Positions 33,080 through 41,800 of a stretch of DNA of 64,000 nt are shown piece by piece (the stretch's first letter is position 1; each line of letters starts with the position of its first letter). A program made the position numbers and the translations under genes. This stretch comes from F23-B02 sp963625655 (lineage in GTDB: Bacteria; Bacillota; Clostridia; Oscillospirales; Oscillospiraceae), in NCBI GenBank assembly GCA_963625655.1, contig CAVFTS010000003.1, forward strand, positions 1 through 64,000, given 5' to 3'. The notes under the pieces were generated by a model. That model saw nothing but the letters and a program-made list of their open reading frames with translations, had not been told where the DNA came from and searched no databases.

Positions 33080-34462
33080 ATGGCTAAGCTTTGGACCGGA
33101 CGCACGGACGGCAGTACCGACAGTCTGGCGGATGATTTCAACTCATCCATCCCATTTGACTGCCGCCTCTACAGGCAGGACATCACCGGCAGCATGGCTC
33201 ATGCCGCCATGCTCGGCGCCGCCGGCATAATAGGCAGTGATGACGCCGAAGCGCTTATAGACGGTCTCCGGGGAATACTGGATGATCTCGATTCCGGCAA
33301 GCTGCAATTTGACCTCACTTGTGAGGATATACATATGTTCGTCGAGCAGGTGCTCACCGAAAGGCTCGGCGACACGGGGAAAAAGCTGCATACGGCTCGC
33401 AGCAGAAACGATCAGGTCGCTCTCGACATGAGAATGTATCTGCGTGAGCAGTGCGACGGCATATCGTTGAAGATAAGAGAACTCATCGAAGCGCTCGGAG
33501 AGAGAGCGCAGGAATACGGCGAGGCGATCATGCCGGGATACACCCATCTGCAGAGAGCGCAGCCGATTACCTTCGGGCATCACCTTATGGCCTATGCCAT
33601 GATGCTGCTGCGTGACCTCGACAGGCTTTCCGATTGCAGACGGCGCATGAATCAAAGCCCCATCGGCTGCTGCGCCCTTGCGGGAACCACCTACCCGACC
33701 GACAGACGCTCGGAGGCAAAGACTCTCGGCTTCGACGGCATATGCATGAACTCCCTCGACGGAGTTTCCGACCGTGATTTCTGCGTCGAGCTTCTCGGGG
33801 CGCTGTCGATACTTATGATGCACCTGTCACGCCTTTCCGAGGAGCTCATACTCTGGACAAGCTGGGAATTCGGCTTTGTTGAGCTCTCAAACGCTTACAC
33901 GACAGGCTCCTCGATCATGCCGCAAAAGAAAAACTCCGATATGGCGGAGCTTATCCGCGGCAAAACCGGCCGTGTTTACGGCGACCTCATGGGAATGCTG
34001 ACCGTGCTCAAGGGTCTTCCTATGGCATACAACAAGGATATGCAGGAGGACAAGGAGGGCGTATTCGACGCCTGCGACACCGTTTTGATGTGTTTGCCGA
34101 TCATGACAGGCATGATAAAGACCATGACCGCAAAGCCCGACGCTATGCGTAAGGCCGCACAGAAGGGCTTTATAAACGCTACCGATCTCGCCGACTACCT
34201 CGTAAGAAAGGGACTTCCGTTCCGCAGCGCCTATAAGATTGTAGGCTCGATCGTCGGCGACTGCATAAAGGCAGGCTCGGTGCTCGAAGATCTCCCCCTT
34301 GAAAGCTACAAAAAATACAGCGACCTGTTCGCACAGGACGTATACGAGGCCATTGATCTCGTTGAGTGCGTAAAAAGGCGCACGAGCGAAGGCGGTCCCG
34401 CAAGGCTTCGGGAACAAATAGACTACGTTAACAACATTCTGAAAGGAAGCTGCGAATCATGA
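33080..34462 (+). CDS. argH: Argininosuccinate lyase
   Basis: The 460-aa enzyme splits argininosuccinate into arginine and fumarate. It shows the fumarase/aspartase superfamily signature GSSIMPQKKN, the HTARSRNDQVALDMRMYLR segment near residue 105 and the YTHLQRAQP motif. Length and order of conserved blocks are normal. The stop overlaps the start of the binding-protein gene by 4 bases (ATGA), which couples arginine synthesis genes to the transporter genes. Confidence 0.97.
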   Translation: MAKLWTGRTDGSTDSLADDFNSSIPFDCRLYRQDITGSMAHAAMLGAAGIIGSDDAEALIDGLRGILDDLDSGKLQFDLTCEDIHMFVEQVLTERLGDTGKKLHTARSRNDQVALDMRMYLREQCDGISLKIRELIEALGERAQEYGEAIMPGYTHLQRAQPITFGHHLMAYAMMLLRDLDRLSDCRRRMNQSPIGCCALAGTTYPTDRRSEAKTLGFDGICMNSLDGVSDRDFCVELLGALSILMMHLSRLSEELILWTSWEFGFVELSNAYTTGSSIMPQKKNSDMAELIRGKTGRVYGDLMGMLTVLKGLPMAYNKDMQEDKEGVFDACDTVLMCLPIMTGMIKTMTAKPDAMRKAAQKGFINATDLADYLVRKGLPFRSAYKIVGSIVGDCIKAGSVLEDLPLESYKKYSDLFAQDVYEAIDLVECVKRRTSEGGPARLREQIDYVNNILKGSCES

Positions 34463-35253
34463 AGAAAACAATTGCTCTTATCTTATCTGTATTGATGATG
34501 TGCGCACTGCTGGCAGGCTGCGGCGGTGACAGCGAGTCGGCGCTTGAGAAGGTAAAGACTGCCGGCAAGCTCACTATTGCCACCAGCCCCGACTTCCCGC
34601 CGTTTGAATCACTTTCCGAAGACGGAAGCGTCAACGGTATCGAAATAGAGATTCTTAATCTCATCTGCGACAAGCTCGGCGTTGAGCTTGAGATCAACCA
34701 GATGGACTTCGACTCCGTACTCCCCGGCGTTCAGGCAGGCAAGTATGATGTCGGCGTGTCCGGCATATCGATCACCGAGAAGCGCCAGAAGAACGTTCTC
34801 TTCACCGATCCCTACTGCCTTGCGGCGCAGGCCATCGTGGTTACGGAGGACAGCGACATCACCTGCAAGGCGGACCTTGAGGGCAAGAAGATATCCGTCC
34901 AGACCGGCACCACCGCAGAGAGCTTCTGCATGGAAAACGGCTATGACGTAAGCTCGTTTGCAGCCAACAGCGACGCACAGGCGGCGCTCACCAGCGGCAA
35001 GGTAGATGCATGGGTAATCGACGACCTCACGGCTGCCGACATGGTCAAGGTCTACAATGCTGACAGCGGCAGCAAGCTCGTCATCCTCGACGAGGCAATG
35101 ACCACCGAACCCTACGCATTTGCATTCAGCTTAGGCAGCGAGGATCTCGTTGAAGAGATAAACTCCATTCTCTCCGAGCTCGTGGCCGACGGTACGATAG
35201 CGTCCATCTTTGAAAAGTACGGGGCTCCGTACACCTCCCCCGCAAATTCGTAA
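34459..35253 (+). CDS. Amino-acid ABC transporter substrate-binding lipoprotein of the arginine operon
   Basis: A 264-aa lipoprotein (lipobox LLAGCGG) of solute-binding family 3. Conserved blocks are TIATSPDFPPFESLSEDG, NGIEIEILNLICDKLG, VGVSGISITEKRQKNVLF and VQTGTTAES. It is related to, but clearly distinct from, the binding protein at 21381. Its place between argH and argF strongly suggests a basic or urea-cycle amino acid (ornithine, citrulline or arginine) as ligand. This is inference from context. Confidence 0.87.
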   Translation: MKKTIALILSVLMMCALLAGCGGDSESALEKVKTAGKLTIATSPDFPPFESLSEDGSVNGIEIEILNLICDKLGVELEINQMDFDSVLPGVQAGKYDVGVSGISITEKRQKNVLFTDPYCLAAQAIVVTEDSDITCKADLEGKKISVQTGTTAESFCMENGYDVSSFAANSDAQAALTSGKVDAWVIDDLTAADMVKVYNADSGSKLVILDEAMTTEPYAFAFSLGSEDLVEEINSILSELVADGTIASIFEKYGAPYTSPANS

Positions 35254-35276
35254 AACTAAAAAAGACCGGCTTATTG

Positions 35277-35301
35277 GGGGCAGAAGCAAAGCTTCTGCCC
35301 C
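35277..35301 (+). promoter_or_regulatory. Intercistronic hairpin between binding protein and permease
   Basis: GGGGCAGAAGC pairs perfectly with GCTTCTGCCCC around AAA, in the 101-base gap. There is no T-run, so mRNA stabilisation or partial attenuation is more likely than termination. Confidence 0.65.
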
Positions 35302-35354
35302 TGAGCGTGTAAAATCAACACGCTTTGAAAACTACACCAAGCGGAGGCGTATAC

Positions 35355-36053
35355 ATGCATTTCTTCACCGAGTGGCTTACTAAGCTGCGAGAAACATTTA
35401 TCGACACAAACTATTGGAAGATGATGGTCGAGGGCTTCGGCAACACCATCATCATAACACTCGGAGCACTGCTTATAGGCGTCGTTATCGGCATGCTTAT
35501 AGCCGTGATCAAATACTGCTCCGAGGACGTAAAGGCGCTCAAGCCGCTGGCATGGCTGTGCGACCTTTACGTCACGGTGATCCGCGGCGTTCCGGTCGTC
35601 GTTCTGCTGCTGATCTTCTTTTTCATCATCCTCTCGAAGGCTGACGGCATCACCGTCGGCATCCTGACCTTCGGCATAAACTCCGGCGCATATATGGCGG
35701 AGCTTATAAGAAGCGGCATAAACGCCGTCGACGTCGGACAGATGGAGGCAGGGCGAAGTCTCGGTATGTCAAGGCTTCAGGTCACACGCAAGATAATCTT
35801 TCCTCAGGCAATACGCTATATCCTGCCCGCCATCGGCAACGAGCTCATAGCGCTGCTCAAGGAGACTGCCGTTGCCGGCTATGTTGCGGTCGTTGACCTC
35901 ACCCGTGCCGGAAACCTCGTAAGAAACAACACCTACGATGTGGTAAATCCCCTGCTCATCGTAGCTCTGACCTATTTCCTGCTCGTTCTGCTTCTCACGA
36001 AGCTGCTCGGCAGGGTCGAAAGGAGGCTGTCAAAGAATGATAAGCGTCACTGA
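35355..36053 (+). CDS. Amino-acid ABC transporter permease of the arginine operon
   Basis: A 232-aa HisM/HisQ-type permease with about five transmembrane helices, the family segment LYVTVIRGVPVVVLLLIFFF and the EAA loop (GQMEAGRSLGMSRLQVTRKI, then IFPQAIRYILPAIG). ATG 35355 follows GCGGAGG; the ten codons of frame upstream are not conserved. It overlaps the ATPase gene by 17 bases. Confidence 0.93.
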   Translation: MHFFTEWLTKLRETFIDTNYWKMMVEGFGNTIIITLGALLIGVVIGMLIAVIKYCSEDVKALKPLAWLCDLYVTVIRGVPVVVLLLIFFFIILSKADGITVGILTFGINSGAYMAELIRSGINAVDVGQMEAGRSLGMSRLQVTRKIIFPQAIRYILPAIGNELIALLKETAVAGYVAVVDLTRAGNLVRNNTYDVVNPLLIVALTYFLLVLLLTKLLGRVERRLSKNDKRH

Positions 36054-36759
36054 TCTGCGCAAATCCTTTAACGGAATGCAGGTTTTAAACGGCATAAATC
36101 TTGAGATAGAAAAGGGCGACGTCATATGCGTCATAGGCCCGTCGGGCTCGGGCAAATCGACCTTCCTGCGCTGTCTCAATCTTCTTGAAAAACCCGGCTC
36201 CGGCAGCATCCTCTTTGAGGGCTGCGAGCTTACGGCCAAGAACGTAGACCTCAATAAGCACCGCCAGAAGATGGGCATGGTGTTCCAGCAGTTCAATCTG
36301 TTTCCGCACATGACGGTGCTTGACAATCTCACCTGTGCGCCCGTGATGCTCAAAAAGGCGACAAAGGAGCAGGCGGAGAAAAAAGCCATGGAGCTGCTGG
36401 CACGCATAGGTCTTGCCGACCGTGCCGATGCATGGCCCAATCAGTTGTCCGGCGGTCAGCAGCAGCGAGTTGCGATAGTTCGTGCCCTGTGCATGGAGCC
36501 GGATGTCATGCTCTTTGACGAGCCGACCTCGGCGCTCGACCCGGAAATGGTCGGCGAGGTGCTCGACGTCATGAAGGAGCTGGCGGTAAGCGGCATGACG
36601 ATGGTCGTCGTCACCCATGAGATGGGCTTTGCGCGCGAGGTGTCAAACCGTGTGCTGTTTCTTGACGGCGGCGTCATTGCGGAGCAGGGCACGCCCGACG
36701 AGATATTCGGCGCACCCAAATGCGAGCGTCTGCGCTCGTTTCTGGCAAAGGTTCTGTAA
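36037..36759 (+). CDS. Amino-acid ABC transporter ATP-binding protein of the arginine operon
   Basis: A 240-aa GlnQ/HisP-type ATPase with Walker A (IGPSGSGKST), signature LSGGQQQR, Walker B (VMLFDEPTSALDPEM) and H-loop (VVTHEMGFAREV). It closely parallels the ATPase at 22948, probably as an old duplication of the whole importer. AAAGGAGG precedes the ATG inside the permease gene. Confidence 0.93.
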   Translation: MISVTDLRKSFNGMQVLNGINLEIEKGDVICVIGPSGSGKSTFLRCLNLLEKPGSGSILFEGCELTAKNVDLNKHRQKMGMVFQQFNLFPHMTVLDNLTCAPVMLKKATKEQAEKKAMELLARIGLADRADAWPNQLSGGQQQRVAIVRALCMEPDVMLFDEPTSALDPEMVGEVLDVMKELAVSGMTMVVVTHEMGFAREVSNRVLFLDGGVIAEQGTPDEIFGAPKCERLRSFLAKVL

Positions 36760-36779
36760 TTTTACACAGGGAGGACAAT

Positions 36780-37769
36780 ATGAATCCGTTTTATCACAAG
36801 AATTTTCTGAAGCTGCTTGACTTCACTCCGAAGGAGATCGACTGGCTTCTCACATATGCGGCAAAGCTCAAGGCAGAGAAAAAGGCCGGAGTGCCGCACA
36901 GGATCTGCGAGGGCAAAAACATAGCTCTGATTTTTGAAAAGACCTCGACGAGGACACGCTGCTCCTTTGAGGTGGCAGCCGCCGACCTCGGCATACATCC
37001 GGTATACCTCGACCCCAAGTCGTCGCAGATAGGCAAGAAAGAGTCCATCGCCGACACCGCTCGTGTGCTCGGCAGAATGTTCGACGGCATAGAGTACCGT
37101 GGCTATGGTCAGGAGCGTGTCGAGGCGCTGGCAAAATATGCGGGCGTACCCGTGTGGAACGGCCTCACAAACGAGTTCCACCCGACACAGATACTTGCCG
37201 ATTTTCTCACCATACGGGAGCATTTCGGAAGGCTTGAGGGCATAAAGCTCGTATACATGGGCGACGCACGCTACAACATGGGCAACTCCCTGATGGTCGG
37301 CTGTGCCAAGATGGGTATGCACCTTGTCACCTGCGCTCCCGAAGGCTATTTCCAGGACCCCGCACTCGTGGAACGGTGCCGGGCTATCGCCGCCGAGACC
37401 GGCGCCGTTTTGGAGTTTGACACCGATCCCATGAGCGCAACGAAGGGTGCCGACGTTATCTACACCGATGTCTGGGTGTCCATGGGCGAGCCGGAGGAGG
37501 TCTGGGCGGATAGAATAGCGAAGCTCTCTCCGTATCAGGTAAACGAAAAGCTCATGGAAAACGCAGGAGTACAGTGTCGCTTCATGCACTGTCTGCCGGC
37601 ATTCCACGACCTTGAGACCGAGACCGGCCGTGAGATACGGAAGAAATTCGGCCTTGACTGCATGGAGGTGACCCACGGCGTATTTGAAGGGCCGCAGTCT
37701 ATCGTCTTTGACGAGGCCGAAAACAGGATGCATACGATAAAGGCCGTAATTGCGGCGACGTTGGTATAA
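36780..37769 (+). CDS. argF: Ornithine carbamoyltransferase
   Basis: The 329-aa enzyme transfers the carbamoyl group from carbamoyl phosphate to ornithine, giving citrulline. It contains the carbamoyl-phosphate motif STRTRCSFE, FHPTQILADFLT, and the ornithine-binding HCLPAFHD with the active-site Cys. The start at 36780 follows CAGGGAGGACA; upstream frame lies within the ATPase gene. It sits directly before carA and carB, which make its co-substrate. Confidence 0.96.
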   Translation: MNPFYHKNFLKLLDFTPKEIDWLLTYAAKLKAEKKAGVPHRICEGKNIALIFEKTSTRTRCSFEVAAADLGIHPVYLDPKSSQIGKKESIADTARVLGRMFDGIEYRGYGQERVEALAKYAGVPVWNGLTNEFHPTQILADFLTIREHFGRLEGIKLVYMGDARYNMGNSLMVGCAKMGMHLVTCAPEGYFQDPALVERCRAIAAETGAVLEFDTDPMSATKGADVIYTDVWVSMGEPEEVWADRIAKLSPYQVNEKLMENAGVQCRFMHCLPAFHDLETETGREIRKKFGLDCMEVTHGVFEGPQSIVFDEAENRMHTIKAVIAATLV

Positions 37770-37778
37770 AGGGGCGCT

Positions 37779-38849
37779 ATGGAAAAAGCATATTTGGTGC
37801 TCGGCAGCGGTGAGGTCTATGAAGGACGGCGCATAGGCGCTGTCGGAGACGGCATCGGCGAGCTGGTATTTACAACGGGCATGGTCGGCTATCTCGAAAC
37901 GCTTACCGATCCGAGCTATGCGGGACAGATAATAATGCAGACCTTCCCTCTTATCGGCAATTACGGAGTCATTCCCGATGATTTCGAGGGTGCGCCCGCA
38001 GCGAAGGGCTATGTAGTGCGTGAGCTGTGCGATACGCCGTCGAATTTCCGCAGTGAGTATGAGCTGGATAAATTCTTAAAGGATAACGGTATTCCCGGTA
38101 TCTGCGGGGTCGATACCCGCGAGATAACAAGGCTTATCCGTGAAAACGGCGTTGTAAACGCAAGCATCTGTTCTGCTCCCCCGTCGAGCCTTGACGATAT
38201 AAACGCCTACGCCGTCTCCGGCGTCGTTGCGCAGGTAAGCTGCAAGCGGAAATACACGGTACCCGCCTCCGGCGAAAAGCGCTTTTCCGTTGCGCTCATA
38301 GATTACGGCGCAAAGAAAAATATCATCCGCTGCCTTAATAAACGCAGCTGCGAGGTGACGGTGTACCCCTGCACCGCATCGGCCGAGGAGATACTCTCCG
38401 GCGGTCATGACGGGCTCGTGCTCTCAAACGGCCCCGGCGATCCGGAGGAGAACGTTTACTGCATAGAACAGCTCAAAAAGCTCGTCGGCAAAATGCCTGT
38501 GTTCGGCATATGCCTGGGTCATCAGCTCACGGCGCTTGCCATGGGAGGCAAAACCGTCAAGCTCAAGTACGGTCACCGCGGCGGCAATCAGCCCGTACAC
38601 TCGCCCGACGGCGGCAGAACGTATATAAGCAGCCAGAACCACGGCTACGCCGTCGTCAGTGAAAGCCTGTGCGGCACGGCACGCGAGATATTCACAAACG
38701 CAAACGACGGAAGCTGCGAGGGGCTGGAGTACCCCGGCATGAACTGCTTTACGGTGCAGTTTCACCCCGAGGCCTGTTCGGGCCCCAAGGATACGGAATT
38801 TCTTTTTGACCGCTTCATTGCCATGATGGGAGGTGCGCAGGATGCCTAA
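37779..38849 (+). CDS. carA: Carbamoyl-phosphate synthase small subunit
   Basis: The 356-aa subunit releases ammonia from glutamine for CarB. The N-terminal domain (about 1-170) has YLETLTDPSYAGQIIMQTFP, and the C-terminal class I amidotransferase domain has the nucleophile in FGICLGHQL and the His/Glu pair in FHPEACSGP. Both the VLSNGPGDPEE and NQPVHS-like segments are present. Its stop overlaps the carB start by 8 bases. Membership in the arginine operon suggests an arginine-dedicated enzyme. Confidence 0.96.
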   Translation: MEKAYLVLGSGEVYEGRRIGAVGDGIGELVFTTGMVGYLETLTDPSYAGQIIMQTFPLIGNYGVIPDDFEGAPAAKGYVVRELCDTPSNFRSEYELDKFLKDNGIPGICGVDTREITRLIRENGVVNASICSAPPSSLDDINAYAVSGVVAQVSCKRKYTVPASGEKRFSVALIDYGAKKNIIRCLNKRSCEVTVYPCTASAEEILSGGHDGLVLSNGPGDPEENVYCIEQLKKLVGKMPVFGICLGHQLTALAMGGKTVKLKYGHRGGNQPVHSPDGGRTYISSQNHGYAVVSESLCGTAREIFTNANDGSCEGLEYPGMNCFTVQFHPEACSGPKDTEFLFDRFIAMMGGAQDA

Positions 38850-41800
38850 GGACAAGAGCATACACAAGGTACTGGTCATAGGCTCCGGCCCTATCGTCAT
38901 AGGTCAGGCGGCAGAATTTGACTATGCGGGCGCACAGGCCTGCCGCATACTCCGCGAGGAAGGCATAAACGTTGTGCTCGTAAACTCAAACCCTGCGACC
39001 ATAATGACCGACAAGCAGCTTGCAGACGAAATATATCTCGAGCCGCTCACGGCGCAGACCGTCGCCCGCATAATAGAAAAGGAGCGCCCTGACAGTCTGC
39101 TGGCAGGACTCGGCGGACAGACGGGGCTTACCATAGCCATGCAGCTGAGCCGCAGCGGAACGCTTGCAAAATACGGCGTGCGTCTGCTCGGCACAGACAT
39201 TGACGCAATAGGCAAGGCCGAGGATCGTGAGCTGTTCCGAGAGACGCTTCAGAAGATGGGGCAGCCGCTCATCCCCTCGGCTACGGCAGACGACCTCGAT
39301 ACGGCGCTGAAGATAGCCGACGATATAGGCTATCCCGTTATCGTGCGCCCGGCGTTCACGCTCGGCGGCAGCGGCGGCGGCATTGCCGAAACGGAGGATG
39401 AGCTGCGCATTATCGCAAAAAGCGGTCTGGATATGTCTCCCATTACGCAGATACTCGTCGAAAAATGTATCTCCGGCTGGAAGGAAATAGAGTTCGAGAC
39501 CATGCGAGACGGCGCCGGCAACGTCATAGCCGTCTGCTCGATGGAAAACCTTGACCCCGTCGGCATACACACGGGCGACTCGATAGTCGTGGCTCCCGCA
39601 CTGACTTTGGCGGATAAGGAGTATCAGATGCTGCGCTCGGCGGCACTGGATATCATATCCGAGATCGGCATCGTCGGCGGCTGTAACTGTCAGTTTGCCC
39701 TCAACCCCGACAGCTTTGAGTACGCCGTCATCGAGGTTAACCCCCGTGTTTCGCGCTCGTCTGCTTTGGCATCAAAAGCTACCGGCTACCCGATAGCGAA
39801 GATCAGCACTCGCATAGCTCTCGGCTATACCCTCGACGAGATAAAAAACGATATTACCGGCAAGACCTGCGCCTGCTTTGAGCCCACGCTCGACTACGTT
39901 GTCGTAAAGCTGCCCAAGTGGCCGTTTGACAAGTTTGCAGGTTCGAGCCGCAAGCTCGGAACCCAAATGAAGGCCACCGGCGAGGTCATGGCCATAGCCC
40001 CCGGCTTCGAGATGGCGCTTATGAAGGCCGTGCGTGGTGCGGAGATATCTCTCGACACGCTCAACGCCGCTCCGCTGAACGCAAAGCCTGTCACCGAGCG
40101 CCTTGCCGAGCAGAACGACAGACGCATCTTCACGGTGTTTGAGGCGATAAAGTCGGGCATTACACTTGAGACGATACATAACATAACCAAGATCGACCCG
40201 TGGTTTCTTAACAAGCTGAAGGTCCTCGCCGACTTCGAGGCGGAGCTTTGCGAAGGTATGAGCGAGGCGCTTTATATGCGCGGCAAAAATCTCGGCTATA
40301 CGGACGACGCTCTCAAAAGGCTCAGCGGAGCAGACAGCCTGCCGGAATTCCACATGAGCTACAAGATGGTCGATACCTGCGGTGCGGAATTTGATGCGCA
40401 GACGCCGTACTTCTATTCATGCTGCGAAAAGAACTGCGAGGCACGTTCCTTCGGCCGCAGCGGAAAGCCCGTCGTCATGGTGCTCGGCTCCGGTCCCATC
40501 CGCATCGGTCAGGGCATAGAGTTTGACTACAGCAGCGTACACTGCGTGTGGACGCTGCGTGAGATGGGCTATGACGTCGTCATCGTAAACAACAACCCCG
40601 AAACCGTTTCCACCGACTATGACACCGCCGACAGGCTCTATTTCGAGCCGCTCACGCCGGAGGACGTCATGAACATCATAAATGTCGAGCAACCCGTGGG
40701 CGTCGTCGTCGCCTTCGGCGGTCAGACGGCAATAAAGCTCACGCAATTTCTCGACAGGTCCGGCATAGCCATACTCGGCACCTCGGCAGAGAGCATTGAC
40801 GTTGCCGAGGATCGCAGCCGCTTCGATGCACTGCTTGAAAGCTTCGGCATAAGCCGTCCCAAGGGCTTCGGAGTAAACAGCCTTCAGGAGGCGCTAAGTG
40901 CCGCTCAGACGCTCGGCTATCCGGTGCTGCTGCGTCCCTCCTATGTCATAGGCGGTCAAAACATGACCATTTCCCGTTCACCGGAGCAGACGGAAAAGTA
41001 CATGAGAACCATTCTCTCCGGCGGCATCGAAAATCCCGTGCTCGTTGACAAGTACATGCCCGGCACCGAGATAGAGGTGGACGTCATCTCCGACGGCGAG
41101 AGTGTGCTTATCCCCGGTATTATGGAGCATATAGAGCGTGCGGGCGTTCACAGCGGCGACTCGATAGCCGTGTATCCTCCGTATAATCTCAGCGACAAGG
41201 ATCTTGACAAGATATGCGCCTGCTCGCAGAAGCTTGCGCTCGCTCTGGGCACTAAGGGGTTGGTAAATATCCAGTACCTCATATATCAGGACGAGCTGTA
41301 CGTCATCGAGGTCAACCCCCGTGCATCACGCACCGTGCCGTATATAAGCAAGGTAACGGATGTACCGATGGTAGATCTCGCCTCGAAGATCATGCTCGGC
41401 GCAAAGCTGCGGGATCTCGGCTACGGCAGCGGTCTGCATCAGACTCCGCCCTACTTTGCCGTCAAGGTGCCGGTATTCTCCTTTGAAAAGCTCACTGACG
41501 CAAACTCCATTCTCGGTCCTGAGATGAAGTCTACGGGCGAGGTGCTCGGAATCGGCAAAACGCTGGCCGAGGCGCTGTTCAAGGGACTTACTGCGGCGGG
41601 CTTCCGTGTACCCTCGCTGCACGGCGGCAGCCGTCCGGGCGTTCTGCTGAGCGTTGAGACGAACGACTATCAGGATATAATCTCGCTCGCACGCCGCTTC
41701 TACCGGATGGGCATGAAGCTGTATGCGACCGTCGGCACGGCGGAGGCCATAGCCGACCTCGGCATAGAGGTCACGTCCGTTCACAATGCGACCGAAAGCG

